From the NCBI GenBank assembly GCA_021014945.1, contig MU266450.1, forward strand, positions 17,598 to 81,597: a stretch of 64,000 nt of DNA, written 5' to 3'. Both the position numbers and the translations under genes were made by a program. The notes under the pieces were generated by a model. It ran no database searches and was not told the origin of the DNA. It was given only the letters and a program-made list of their open reading frames with translations. Below are positions 10,553 to 21,423 of this stretch, piece after piece (position 1 is the first letter of the stretch; every line of letters begins with the position of its first letter). The DNA comes from Leucogyrophana mollusca (taxonomy: Eukaryota > Basidiomycota > Agaricomycetes > Boletales).

Positions 10553-12578
10553 CTAGATCGCCTCAACTTCAGTTTCCACCTTGCTCGCGGGTTCGCCCAG
10601 CTGAATCCTACGATGGGTCATGAGAAACCTGCCATTACCGGGCCAAAGACGGAACTTACAAGGTTTCGTCACCAACAGCAGTGTGGTCTTTAACGCGAAG
10701 GTAGATCATCGGGAACGCGAGGACGAGACTCCCCACAAGCAAGCCCCATGCGGATAAAAGGATAGTCATATACCTTGTGAGCAAATTTCAATGAGAGCAG
10801 TAGCCTTGAAGAGTGTTGACACGCACGGCATCCCGATAGCATCCATGCGCCACGCGCCCGCCGTTCCTGCAGTTTGGATCGAATGGTCTAGGACCCAACA
10901 CGTCAGATCCAAAGATCGATGGAAGAGATTGCGAAGAGACGCCAGTACTCACAAAACCCAGAAAAGATAGCAAGTTTGTTGATATCATTCGACATCGCTC
11001 CGATCAACCACATTGCAGTCGTTTGCCACATCGCGTCGAGTAGACCATAGAAGATCATGAGCCAAATATGTGCTGGGTACTCTGAATCGTAAATGTCAAT
11101 TTTCCGCGAATAGGGAAGGATAGCCCAGCGAGTATAGGTTCTGGGAGGTACGCGGTTTAGGACGGCCGAAGGGGCCAAACATTGAAGACCAACCTCTGAT
11201 AAAAGTATGACCAGATGTGGACTATAAAAGTCATGGCCAGCAGCACAAACCACCCCGTGAAAGCGCGAGTTCGGCGGCGGAGACGTTTCTGATCGAGCAC
11301 GAGGCCACCAATAAGGACCGATCCAAATATCTGGGAGAGCCCAGACACGAGGTTGTTCAAGGCTTGAGCACGGAGGTTGAACAGAGCGAAGTTATAGTCG
11401 TTGAATTCTGTGGGGTCTTTAGCGCGCGCTCAGTCGGACGGCGTTTTGGGACGACTTACGCCAAGTGTAGAACCAATTACTGGCAAAGAACATCGGGAAA
11501 AGGAGAAGGATCAGCGGGTCGGTCACGATAGCCACCCATGTGCCACAGATCTTTGATTTCCACGATGAACGGCGAGCGATGAAGACTTTGGTTCCGTCCG
11601 TGCGTATCATCTTCTCTGGATCTCCCATCAGCATAGACACGCCAATCCCCATTATGGTGAGGATCATAAATCCGATCTGAAATTCCAGTTGAGCTGGCAA
11701 TTCTGCAAATTTAATAGGGGCACATACATATACGCCGTTCCCAACTAACAGCGAGGTCAGTCAGGAAAGTGGGCACCTGCAAAAACGACGTTCACTCACC
11801 ACTATTATCCTGATCGCGAGGATCTGTTTTAGTCATATGCACAGGTCACCGTGGAAGTGCGAACGTACCGTAAGGTGAAAGTTCTGGCCAAAGAACACGG
11901 CGGAACCAACAACTGCTCCAAGGTTGTAAATCGCCAAAAAAATACCAATGTATATGCCCTTCTGAGCTTCGGTCGCATAACTGAGCATCAGAGACCCCTG
12001 GGCCGTCCAAAGAAAAGCCGCCGTCACTCCGAGGATAGCGCTTGAGAAAACGACGAAATCTCCTGCACCAGAAACACCAGGATGGATTTTGGTGGCCCTG
12101 TGAGCGCAAAAATGCTGTAACACCCGAGCACATCTCAAGGCAGTGAAGAACGCACAGGAATGAACCGATATAAAGGACATAACCTAGTGTGCCGAGGACG
12201 AGTGTGCGTTTAGCTCCTATCATATTATTTACCGTGCTGCAGGAGAGTATGAATGACCCGTCCATGAAGAGAAAAGATGAGAGATGCGCACCCAAAGAAG
12301 AAACCAAAGACCGCGTAAGTCGAATTGAGCACACATGTAGAATTCGCCGAAGTCGTAGCATTTACTTGACCGCCGCCACCAAGACCAGTAAGCGCGTTGA
12401 GCATCCCAGGGCACAGAAAGCAAACAAATCCGAGCACCATGAGCTGTGTCACAGGGTGATAGTAGATCCCCCTCCAGCCTTTCGGGCGTTCAAAAGTTAT
12501 TGGAGTCTCTTTGCGCTGAGACAAGGAGTTTTGAATGGAGGAGGGGGTCCCTTTCTCTTCTGCGACTGTTGTCGACAT
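10553..12578 (-). CDS. UNC93-like major facilitator superfamily protein
   Basis: Multi-exon gene from ATG 12578 to TAG 10553. The N-terminus (MSTTVAEEKG, then GWRGIYYHPVTQLMVLGFVC) leads into span 1 and the conserved LTGLGGGGQ of the UNC93/DUF895 family. Later exons give MIGAKRTLVLGTLGYVLYIGS, a span with ILGVTAAFLWTAQGSLMLSY, the run GIYIGIFLAIYNLGAVVGS, and C-terminal spans with ALNNLVSGLSQIFGSVLIGG and IFYGLLDAMWQTTAMWLIGA. About 11-12 membrane segments are expected. Fungal members are transporters of unknown substrate at the plasma or vacuolar membrane. A short hydrophilic tail (IQLGEPASKVETEVEAI) closes the protein. No frameshift was found, though not every intron was set to the base. 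Confidence 0.87.
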
Positions 12579-12961
12579 CCTTGGCTAGCGTCAACCAACA
12601 GAATGAAAACTGTTGTAAGAAGGATGGATCAATGTCCCCCCCGCTATTTATCCCATGGCGGTGTAGACAGAGCGTGCGGCGGGTCCGCAAAGGAGCCTGG
12701 TGACTCCAAAAACCTGTCTTTCTTCTCCGTTATCAACGGTCAGTGTGGCAAATATAGCTCGCTTTTGAGATGCATGGGAAGCCCATACGAAGTGGCAGCA
12801 TTAGTTGTAAAAGCTGTTCTAAAAGTGAATCGGCGCCTGATAGGACCGTAACGGGGGGGCAGCTGGCACCGAGATGAAAGCCATCAGATAACCATTCGGC
12901 CCCTTGGTGTATCAAGGCAAAGCTGGTTCATGGCGGGAGGACTCGGAGTGTGAGTGTGCAG
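12579..12961. other. Intergenic, UNC93-like promoter side
   Basis: Upstream region of the minus-strand UNC93-like gene; contains a G run near 12852. No gene or recognisable element seen. Confidence 0.4.
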
Positions 12962-13530
12962 GTTCGAGAAGCAACGTATAACACCGGAGATGGATTTTCT
13001 GTTGCGCAAAACATTGGCGCTATGTTCGTAGGGGACTGGATCTCATAGCACGTGTTGAGGTGCAAATGCCCTGGAAAATTCTGACGATCGTGAACGAAGC
13101 TACCAGCACACTAATCCGTGGGTGTCCTCTGGGTGAACGTGAAAGGGGAGCGATTTGTCGACAAAGGCGAGGATTTCAGGAATTACACGTATGCCAAGTT
13201 CGGACGTCAGGTCCTCCTGCAGCCCGATGGGTGCGCCTTCCAGGTTTGGTCCACGGAGGCGATACGGTTGCTGAGGAAAGAAGAGTATGGAGATGAGATC
13301 GTGGAAAACATTACCGCATCGACGATCGAAGAGTTGGCTACTAACAAGCTGCAGGAGCCTGGAGAACGGCCTTCAGGACAAGGAAAAGCTTTCTGCAAAC
13401 GGTGCGAAGATACAATACTGCAGTCACCATCGGGGACGGAGCCTCCGGTTCTCGTATACTTATAATGCACCATTCCCTCTTCCCGTGGTTCTTCAGGCGG
13501 AATGATTTGACTGGAGTTTGGTGACCATAT
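12962..13530 (+). pseudogene. Relic of an FAD-binding tricarballylate dehydrogenase/fumarate reductase-like gene
   Basis: Successive blocks in shifting frames resemble one flavoprotein family in the right order. At 12962 one frame reads REATYNTGDGFSVAQNIGA then MFVGDW before a stop; another gives a RSYQHTNPW block near 13100; after a shift, 13118 onward gives NVKGERFVDKGEDFRNYTYA and LLRKEEYGDEIVE; then frames change again for GLQDKEKL and QTVRRYNTAVTIGDGASGS near 13370-13460. In the family these come from one continuous protein (residues from the FAD/substrate region to before the last FAD loop). The N-terminal Rossmann part and C-terminal CGGL-type end are not found. At least three frame changes and one in-frame stop make it non-functional; introns cannot explain all of them. 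It is probably an old, decayed copy. Confidence 0.68.
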
Positions 13531-13973
13531 TTGACAGGTAGAACAGGTCCCTCGCGTTTCGAAGTCTGGTGGCAAAAGCAAACCTTCTCGGCTGACTCGG
13601 ATCTCGTATTCGCTGTAATCGCCAAGCCAATCCACGATTCCTGGAGGGCCTTCACGAGTGCAATCGTTGGTTGGTGTCACTGCACGCTTGCATGGATGCG
13701 TTTGCCGGGACACGCTCTGAGACAAGTCAGCTCGGCCACGGTCCCTTTGTTCGCATTCGACGTTGCATATTGCAGGAAACACTCCATGTCTTGCAAGTGA
13801 TAGCCCTGCCACCGGTTTCTCGCGGAATTTCTTCGTGAAATTGGCCTTCTCAAACATATGCTACCGGTACACTCCTGGTCTCATTCAAACATGTTGCTTC
13901 CGACGATGCGCCCTTGGTCGATAGGCGTGATTGAAGTTCCTGACGTTACACATGTCGTTTGCTGGCGCTTCTG

Positions 13974-13980
13974 TATAAAT
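13974..13980 (+). promoter_or_regulatory. TATA box of the GH26 mannanase gene
   Basis: TATAAAT lies 42-48 nt before the ATG at 14022, which is the usual distance for a strongly regulated fungal secreted-enzyme gene with a short 5' UTR. Confidence 0.55.
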
Positions 13981-14021
13981 GCGAGGTCTCGCCTTGCAGA
14001 CTCAAGTTCTTCTGGTCAACA

Positions 14022-15590
14022 ATGATCACGAACTCGATTCCTCTGCTGAGCTTCGTCGGCCTTGCGCTACTAGCTGGGGTCGTTTGTACCCAGACAATCG
14101 TCTTGGAGGCGGAGGATGGTACCTTCACTGGGAATGTAGTCGTCGACACATCCATCCCCGGCTTCTCAGGAACCGGATACGTCTCAGGGTTCTCTGCTAC
14201 CGCGGACAGTGTCACCGTCAGCACCGACGTTGCCGCGGCAGGGTTGTACGATTTGACTGTTGCATACCTCTCCCTCTACGGCGAAAAGAAGGCCTATTTG
14301 ACGCTCAATGGCTCTCCGTCTGGCGAGCTGGACCTGACCTCCACCACCTGGGCAAACGTCTCAGCCGGTCAGGTGCTCCTGAATGCCGGCACAAATACTG
14401 TGGGCATTCAGGATGACTGGGGTTACTACAGCATCGACGCCTTTTACCTCTCTCCTGCCTTACCTCCACCCCCACACCAGGCCACCGCACCTCCTGTGAA
14501 TGCCAACGCAACACCTGAGGCGAAGTCCCTGCTCAAATACATCCAGCAGCACTACGCGTCTTCCGACCTCCTTTCCGGTCAACAAGACACCGACTCCATC
14601 ACTTGGTTGCAGCAGAACGCCGGGAAGTCACCCGCGATCGGCGGCTTTGACTTTATGGATTACTCCCCTTCACGTATCCCATTCGGTGCTACGTCAAACG
14701 CTACCGAGCAGGCCATTGCATGGGATGCCCAGGGGGGTATTGTCACTTTTGTCTGGCATTGGAACGCACCCACAGATCTCCTCAATACCCCTGAGGAGCC
14801 GTGGTACAGTAGGTATTCATTTTATATCATACCACCAAAGCTCACAGATACCGACTGTAGGTGGCTTCTACACTGCTGCCACGACGTTCAATATTTCAGA
14901 AGCGCTAGCTGATCCGACTGGGAATGATTACCAGCTTGTTCTCCGCGATTTGGACGCCATCGCCGTCCAGCTTCAACGCCTTTCAGACGCAAACATCCCA
15001 GTTCTGTTCCGTTTCCTACATGAAGCTGAAGGGGGGTGGTTTTGGTGGGGCGCTCAGGGCCCTGACGCAGCCAAAGCGCTATTCCGTCTTGGATATGACA
15101 GGTTCACGAATTATCACGGACTCAACAACATCATCTGGGTGTGGAACTCGGTGGGTACCTTGTCAAGGCCAAAGCGCGGTCCTAATGCTTCCTCAGGTGC
15201 AGTCCAGTTGGTATCCGGGGGACGACGTCACCGACATCCTCTCATATGACTCGTACCCTGCCGTTGGCGATCACGGACCTGTCAGCAATGTCTTCAATGA
15301 ACTTATCGTCCTTGGACAAGATCAGAAGGTGGTCGCTTTGGCTGAAGTTGGTTCCATCCCTGATCCCACTTTGACTCGTGCATATTACGCCGACTGGGCG
15401 TACTTTGTCACCTGTAAGTCCACTGCAATCATCGTGTCCTCCTTCTCATGTGCTTCTCTTCATTCGCACAGGGGGAGGCGACTATATCACAGATAATACT
15501 TCAAACCCCCTTCCATTCCTGATTCAGGTCTACAACGACCCTCAAGTAATCACGCTTGACAAGGTGGGAGACTTCAAACACTTACCGTGA
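14022..15590 (+). CDS. Secreted endo-beta-1,4-mannanase, CBM35-GH26
   Basis: Exons 14022-14808, 14861-15150, 15197-15413 and 15472-15590 join in frame to 470 residues. A signal peptide (residues 1 to about 22, MITNSIPLLSFVGLALLAGV) is followed by a CBM35 module (VLEAEDGTFTGN to DAFYLS), a short Pro-rich linker, and a GH26 catalytic domain starting near GQQDTDSITW. The acid/base glutamate is in FLHEAEGGWFWWG and the nucleophile glutamate in ALAEVGSIPD, both intact. The enzyme is predicted to cut mannan or glucomannan in plant cell walls, CBM35 helping binding. The start at 14022 is preferred over upstream in-frame codons because it gives a clean signal peptide and sits just below a TATA box. 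Confidence 0.94.
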
Positions 15591-16614
15591 GGAGATCTGG
15601 CAGATGAGTTCGGACACTTGGAACGAGCATTAACTCGGTGTATGATAGTCGAATGGGGCTTTGTATGACGAAGGGATTCGCTTTCCCGCAGTCGTCAGGC
15701 GCTTTGCGGCGTACGTCAGATCTAAAGGGTAGGAGGCAATGGATAGTTGCGCCGTCGGATATCCGCTCAGGAACAAGTGTCAGAAGAAACGGGATTTGGT
15801 TGTTGCAAATCACCCACAGAAGTGGGAGAGGGTGTCAGATGGGAACTCCCTCATCTCATTAAGGTGGTTCGTGATAAAGGAGGGGTCCCTCGACGCCATC
15901 GCGAACGGTGTCCAAGAGCCAAATTCTCCCAGATCCGGGCTCTTTCGGGTATAGACTTACCAAGCCTCCAGCCAAGAACATGTTAGAACCTATCGCTCGT
16001 CCGTCAGTTTTATGTATCTCCTCGAGCACCTCACATATCCCCTAGAGACGCGCTAACAGAGCGCTTACCACTAAGCCACCTAAAGAAGACAGAGGAACGC
16101 GAATTGCGGCTGGCCAAGGACAAAACTCAGGGGGGGAGCTCGTTGCGGGCAAATTATGGCGAGCAAGGTGAGCATAGTACTTAACCGGTTTCATTTCAGA
16201 TCATACTTCTCATTGAATAGCACACTTTTGGGCGGAGGGCTGCATTCTGATGCAATCTCCCTTTGGGAGGAAGATTAATGTCGACGGCATGACCAACGGT
16301 GTAGCAAATTTAGCGGAGGCAGGCTAATGTCTCGTGAACTTCCCGCATCATCACCAGCCCATTAGATTGCAATGCGCAAAATTACCCGCGAATAAGATCG
16401 TCATCACCAGCCACGAGTTGACGTACTCTGCCCAAGGGAACCTAGGGTCCTGCGACGTTTATTTCTAGACGCTGCAGTTGCGATTTCCATATCCAACAGG
16501 AGGGAGGTCAAGGATTCAGCAACAGCTGTCCGGGTTTAGACTGACTTGCAGTGACTTCGGAGGAATGGATCTAGGTATTGAGAAGCATCAATGGCTCCAC
16601 CGGGCTCGATCTTA
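15591..16614. other. 1-kb intergenic region with a tRNA-like repeat
   Basis: Between the 3' ends of the mannanase and the minus-strand orphan gene. Only short frames without similarity are seen. A tRNA-like element lies at about 16011-16085 (listed separately). Confidence 0.4.
16011..16085 (-). repeat. tRNA-derived (SINE-like) element or tRNA relic
   Basis: Read on the minus strand, TGGCTTAGTGGTAAGC matches a tRNA A-box/D-arm, a GCGC stem with a short loop follows, and a weak B-box-like TGCTCGAG comes about 45 nt later, ending GAGATACATA. No closed acceptor stem or canonical GGTTCRA loop is present, so it is not a functional tRNA by eye. A related arrangement sharing the A-box and the TCGAG...GAGATAC end occurs at 31264-31340. 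Confidence 0.32.
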
Positions 16615-17535
16615 TTAGACAAATCTTCGTATCCATTTCCTCTCGCCCACCCGGGATATCTCGCTCTTCACAGCCCACAAGAGAACCATCCTTTCCGTAA
16701 TCAGACTTTCCCAATCCGGTGCTTCGCCGCATTCGCGATGGACCAAATCGTACCGATATAGCAAGCGGAAAGCGAGCTTGAGGAGATCGTGAAGACGGCC
16801 GAGGTCACCGTGCGCATTAAGAGCATTGATAGTTTGGTCGGGGGACCAGCCTTGGGACGCCTGGTCAGGGGGCCAGTTAAAGAACGACTTGTAGGGCAAC
16901 TGCTCAGCCTCGTCGTGTGGGCTCCCCGGACGGCAGCCAACACAGTCCGCGATGCTCCACTGCGCTCCGCGCATCTCTTTATACTCTCCGTTTTCCAGTA
17001 TCCCCTTTGCCGCGGCCACATTGAAGATGAGGTAGATATCGAGGGCATTACGGGCAACACAAGAGAACCCGCCACGGTAGTGGTCAGCACATGAGTCGCG
17101 GAAGCGGAGAAGGGAGATGCGAGGATGTTGCGCGAGCGTAAGGAGGGATGTCATTTCGTTCTCATTTATCAAAACCTTGACGGCATGGGCAGGATGATAT
17201 AGACTATATGAGAAATCTTGACCATCGGTGAACCAATTCTGGATATGCTGATATCTCCGATCCAGGTGTTCAGGATAACGATCTCGTAGCTCGTCAGAGA
17301 ATATTTTTCCGGACGACGGCGACTCAGACACCGGTGGATACTTGGACCGTTCCGTCTGAGAGAAGGTAGAAATTGTTTTCGCCAGGACCTTGGCGAAGTG
17401 AGTGAATTCTTTCGTCTGTGTTGGACGATTGCGGGGGAAAAGATCTGTTCGGCAAGGCGTGACGTGAGGGTTGTCGCGAATAAAGTCCAAATGAGATGCG
17501 AGCGTATTCCAGGGAATGGTATGTTCTTGATGCAT
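16615..17535 (-). CDS. Hypothetical 306-residue protein, single exon
   Basis: A 306-codon open frame without introns begins MHQEHTIPWNTLASHLDFIR and ends at 16615. It is hydrophilic with no signal peptide or membrane segment. Features include WFTDGQDFSYSLYHPAHAVK, a Cys/His-bearing stretch (SCADHYRGGFSCVARNALD), and a C-terminal region with HDLLKLAFRLLYRYDLVHRE. I do not recognise the family. The length of the frame in a genome where non-coding frames rarely exceed 200 codons argues that it is expressed; it might have further upstream exons across 17536-17650. Confidence 0.65.
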   Translation of the reverse strand: MHQEHTIPWNTLASHLDFIRDNPHVTPCRTDLFPRNRPTQTKEFTHFAKVLAKTISTFSQTERSKYPPVSESPSSGKIFSDELRDRYPEHLDRRYQHIQNWFTDGQDFSYSLYHPAHAVKVLINENEMTSLLTLAQHPRISLLRFRDSCADHYRGGFSCVARNALDIYLIFNVAAAKGILENGEYKEMRGAQWSIADCVGCRPGSPHDEAEQLPYKSFFNWPPDQASQGWSPDQTINALNAHGDLGRLHDLLKLAFRLLYRYDLVHRECGEAPDWESLITERMVLLWAVKSEISRVGERKWIRRFV

Positions 17536-17884
17536 GATGCTGTTGAGGATTCAAAACAACGTCAGCTAGGCATGCGAGGAACGCGTCCAACTCACAGGTA
17601 CTAATAAATATAATTACACTGAGGTGCACTTCGACGGGGGAGAAATGAAGCACGCTTATAGTACCGATGGATCGCGCTGTCGGGTGTGCATTGACTCGAT
17701 TTTAGTGGTTGACTGAGCGGTACCGAAAACATCTAATCCTGATGAATGCAGTCACAAATGACAATGTCGCTTAATGAATTGTGGGCTTGGAGGTCCAGGG
17801 GAATGGGAAATGCAAAACTATTATAAAGCAACAGCAGAGCAACAGTGGGTACGCAGCGCCTCGAGGATATACCAAAGCCACCAA
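17536..17884. other. Intergenic between two minus-strand genes
   Basis: Promoter side of the orphan gene and 3' end of NOP2. Nothing else recognised. Confidence 0.4.
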
Positions 17885-20257
17885 TCAACCTTTTGTTTCG
17901 GCCGTCACCGCTATGTCCGACTTTTGTCGAGGGGGAACCCGGAGACCTTTCGCTTTCATGCGTCTGCGTTTGGCCTCTGCAGTCCAAGATATGTTAATAT
18001 CCAGAAGACCAAAAGTAAACGCGAAAGACAGACCTTCTAAGAAAGGCTTATCTTCGTCCGAGTCGAACCCAACAACTTCTCTTTCTACTTCTTCGTCGAC
18101 AGCCATCTTACCGTCCACCTTCTCGACGGTCTCATTGCTGAGTTTGATCTTGGCGCGCTTCTCCACCTTGAATTTGGCCACATAAAAGCCGTCCATATTG
18201 TGCACATGTGGGTAAAATCGCCGTGTTAGATTCAGTGAAGGGTTGAAGGTCTTCCCTCTGTATTTTGTGAATCCCTCGCGCCCAAACCCAAGTCCGGTGT
18301 CGACGAGCTTAACATTTGGCCGTTTGCGCAGAGCGTAATCGACGACAGCTTCGTTCTCATCCACGGTGACGGAGCATGTGGAATAGACTATGTATGCGCC
18401 AGTCTTGGAATCTGGTGAGACGCTGTCGATCGCGCAAAGGATGAGCTGCTTTTGAAGGTGAGAGAGGAGCTGGAAGTCGCGCTCAGACTGGAGAGCACGT
18501 GTTAGAGGCAATACCAAAAGAGGTGAGGACATATTCATGGTACCTTGTTGACCTTGACGCTCGAATCCTTGCTAATGACACCAGTACCGCTACAAGGCGC
18601 ATCAAGCAAGACCCGATCGAAACCGGCCATCACTTTCGGGAACTCCCTCCCATCGTATGAACAGACGATGACGTTCTTGCATCCTAAACGGTGAACGTTC
18701 GCTGTCAAACTCTTCGTCCGCGCTTTATTTGCATCATTTGCAAATACAACACCAGTGTTCTGCAGGAGGGCAGCAATGTGTGTTGTCTTACCGCCAGGGG
18801 CGGAGGCCATGTCAAGCACACGTTCATTTGGCTGTGGAGAAAGGGCAATGACGGGGAGGAAGGAAGAGGCTGCTTGAAGCATATAGTGACCGGCCAAGTA
18901 CTCAGGAGTTGCACCTGTTGAAAATTGTCACAAACGTTCTGAGACTGCAGGTTTGATTATTTACCTATTGGAACACTACTTTCGAAAACTTGCAGCCCGA
19001 CATTGGTCCACTTGCCAATTGGCTCAAGGTTGACGCCTCGATTTATGAGTGCTTGCGCCAGATCCCGCCTTCGCGTTTTGAGAGTATTCGTTCGGATGGT
19101 GACTGGTCTCGACACTTCGTTGGCTTCGAAGAACTCAATCGCCTGCCCAACACATTAAGAAAGCGCGAGAAAGAGAAGAACCTAATACCGACCTCCGCGA
19201 TTGGGAAAAGGTGGAAAAGCTTTTCAGCAAGGAAGTCATTGTATCCATAATAACTGGCAATATCTGAGACCAGCTGGTCGACATACTCGGATCGCGATCT
19301 ATTTGGAAATGAGACGATCGACCAGACACACATACTCCCGAAACATACCGGCCTTTCGCTCCTAGCTTCTTGAATTTGCCTAGGATTCGGACGCACTCCC
19401 GCATCCGCCGTTGTACAACTTGTACATCAGGCACAGAGTTCTTCTCCTCTGCCCTCTCCTCCGCGGTTGGTAGGTGGAACGCTTCGCCGTCCTCGTCCTC
19501 GCCTTCTCCTTCCATGTCTTCGTCATCATCTTCGTCATCAAAAGCGGCATTCTGTAGTTCTTCGGCTTCAAGTTCAGCCTCTCGTGCTGCTTTTGCGTCG
19601 AGTGCGCGTGACCGTGCCTCCATATTTGCCATCGTTAATGGACCGTCGTCGTCCTGATCTTCGTCTTCATCATCTGACGAAGAGTCATCTGAACCTGTCG
19701 GTATAATCTTCGCCGGCCTATCACGCTGTTTCGACTTTTTCCCTTTTGTTGGGAACAGCTCCACTTCCTCCTCTTCCTCCGACCCAAGGTCGAGCTCCTC
19801 CGGTGCACCCTGCAAGAGGTCATCACTGCAGTGGTGACAGATAAATGCGCGGGAATGAAACGGCGGGAAGGATAATCACTCACTCTTCGTCTACGAGATC
19901 CAGGTCATCAAGGTCACCGGTAAAGCCCTCTAGGTCGTCCATGTCGCTAGCGTCTTCCCATCCATCGCTGTCTGGTTCTTCGACCTTTTTACTCTTCTTC
20001 CCCTTGTCGGTAGTTTTGGACTTTCCTTGAGTCTTCGGGGGTTTTGCAAAGGTAACCACCTTTTTGCTCTTGGCTGGTTGCTCTGTATTTTCTTTCACTT
20101 TCTTCGTAGGGCGAGTATTGGACCTCTCCTCAATATCGCCATCTGGGTCGGCTTTCCGTTTCCCTAACTTTTTCGTAGAAGGGCGGTCGGCTTTGTCCTT
20201 TACCTCAGGTAAAGGAGTTGGGGCTGCCTGCTTGTATTTTGTTCTTCGTCCTCCCAT
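17885..20257 (-). CDS. NOP2: 25S rRNA (cytosine-C5)-methyltransferase NOP2
   Basis: Multi-exon gene from ATG 20257 to the stop at 17885. The basic and acidic N-terminus (MGGRRTKYKQAAPTPLPEV, then long Asp/Glu runs) is typical of nucleolar NOP2. The catalytic half has VLDMASAPGGKTTHIAALL (SAM binding), VFANDANKAR, DRVLLDAPCSGTGVISKD with the TC-dependent release Cys, and the catalytic YSTCS, then a C-terminal GFYVAKFKV. It methylates a cytosine in 25S rRNA and is needed for 60S subunit assembly in the nucleolus. A last intron (donor GTCTGT, acceptor CTGCAG near 17995) turns PFLE into EAKRRRMKAKGLRVPP, the usual basic tail. All motifs are intact. Confidence 0.95.
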
Positions 20258-20452
20258 GAATGATCATATAGGATGGTGAGGGGGAAATGACTGAAACAGT
20301 CGGGACGCTGGACGATGAGCGAGTTTCTTGATTTTTTCGTGTTTCCGCATTTGGGTCATCTACTTCGGGAAAATCGCGGAGGAATAGCTCCGTCGACCGT
20401 GACGGCGCAACTCGCACCATCTCTCGAGTCTTAGTAGTATGTACATGAAGCC

Positions 20453-21223
20453 TCAACCAACCCGTAATCCTAGGGCCAGTCCAGCAATGAACGATGCTCT
20501 GGACTGAAAATCGGCTGTCAAGAAGTCTACCATCCACCTCCAAAGCGACCCGATCGTTGGCGCTCTCTTCTGGCCCAAAGCATCTCTGGTGTAGAAGAGA
20601 TTCTCAAATCGCTGTCCCATGCGCGCCCAATCGACGCGTACGAGAGACATAGAGCCAAGGTACTAAAGAATATTAACTTTAGTGGATAGAACTTTGCGAA
20701 TCTAGATGATGGAGCGACCTGGAGGAGAACAAATACGCCACCGAGGAAGAATGCAACCAGCCGTGCGCCTTTCTTGATGAACACACCGGCGCAGATGCCA
20801 CAGACTGTGCCGAACGACAGCTCGTACAGGTTCACTGAAGATGTCGGAGGTGGTCCCGGCGGAGGTTGGAAGGGTGATGCATTCGAGTTCGGCGCAGGGG
20901 AGTCTAAGCAGCGGTTGGGTTGGCAATTGCGGTAATCATGCCAATCGTGCGTGCTCACCACAATGGACAGTGGGCGCTGTAAAAGCCGTGATACCTAATG
21001 CGACACCAGCAATCCCAGCAGCTGTTAAGAAGGAAGGCACTGTCCTCTGGGATGCTTTCGCGTAAGCCCAGACACTGTTCGATGGCCACACTCTTGGGAC
21101 GTGGACGTCCGTGCGCAAGGCAGAGAACGAGCGATGACCGAGCGTCCCCGCTGTGAAGATGCGAGCATGCTGAGTAAGGCTTGGCCTCAGGCCGAGAATT
21201 TGTCGTGAAAATACGGATGTCAT
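20453..21223 (-). CDS. FUN14 family mitochondrial outer membrane protein
   Basis: Three exons from ATG 21223 to TGA 20453. The N-terminus is Arg/Ser-rich without acidic residues (MTSVFSRQILGLRPSLTQHA), fitting mitochondrial targeting, followed by a hydrophobic stretch (AAGIAGVALGITAF), a Pro-rich linker, and the FUN14 core: LYELSFGTVCGICAGVFIKKGA and AFFLGGVFVLLQ, then after an intron YLGSMSLVRVDW. A final hydrophobic helix (FIAGLALGLRVG) closes the protein as in FUNDC1. The join at the first intron gives VHC-DSPAPN (phase 1). FUN14 proteins are mitochondrial outer-membrane proteins; the animal FUNDC1 is a mitophagy receptor, but no LIR-type YxxL motif was verified here. Confidence 0.87.
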
Positions 21224-21423
21224 GCTGGTAAGTAAAGTACAAAGTAAATGAAGCAAATCGCGTACTCCCAAGCCTGACGTCACGAGGTGTACCAAACTGC
21301 CGGCAACAAAGTTCGTACAAGGTAGTATAACTAAAGTAGGTACACTGAGGTACACGCTGCTCCGGTGTACAGGGGGTCCAGTGCAAAAAATTGTCCAAGC
21401 ACCACAACGGTACAGTCCATCCC

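Noticed and set aside
13207..13857. 216-codon minus-strand frame
   Set aside because: Antisense of the flavoprotein relic; no similarity, while the plus strand carries recognisable family blocks.
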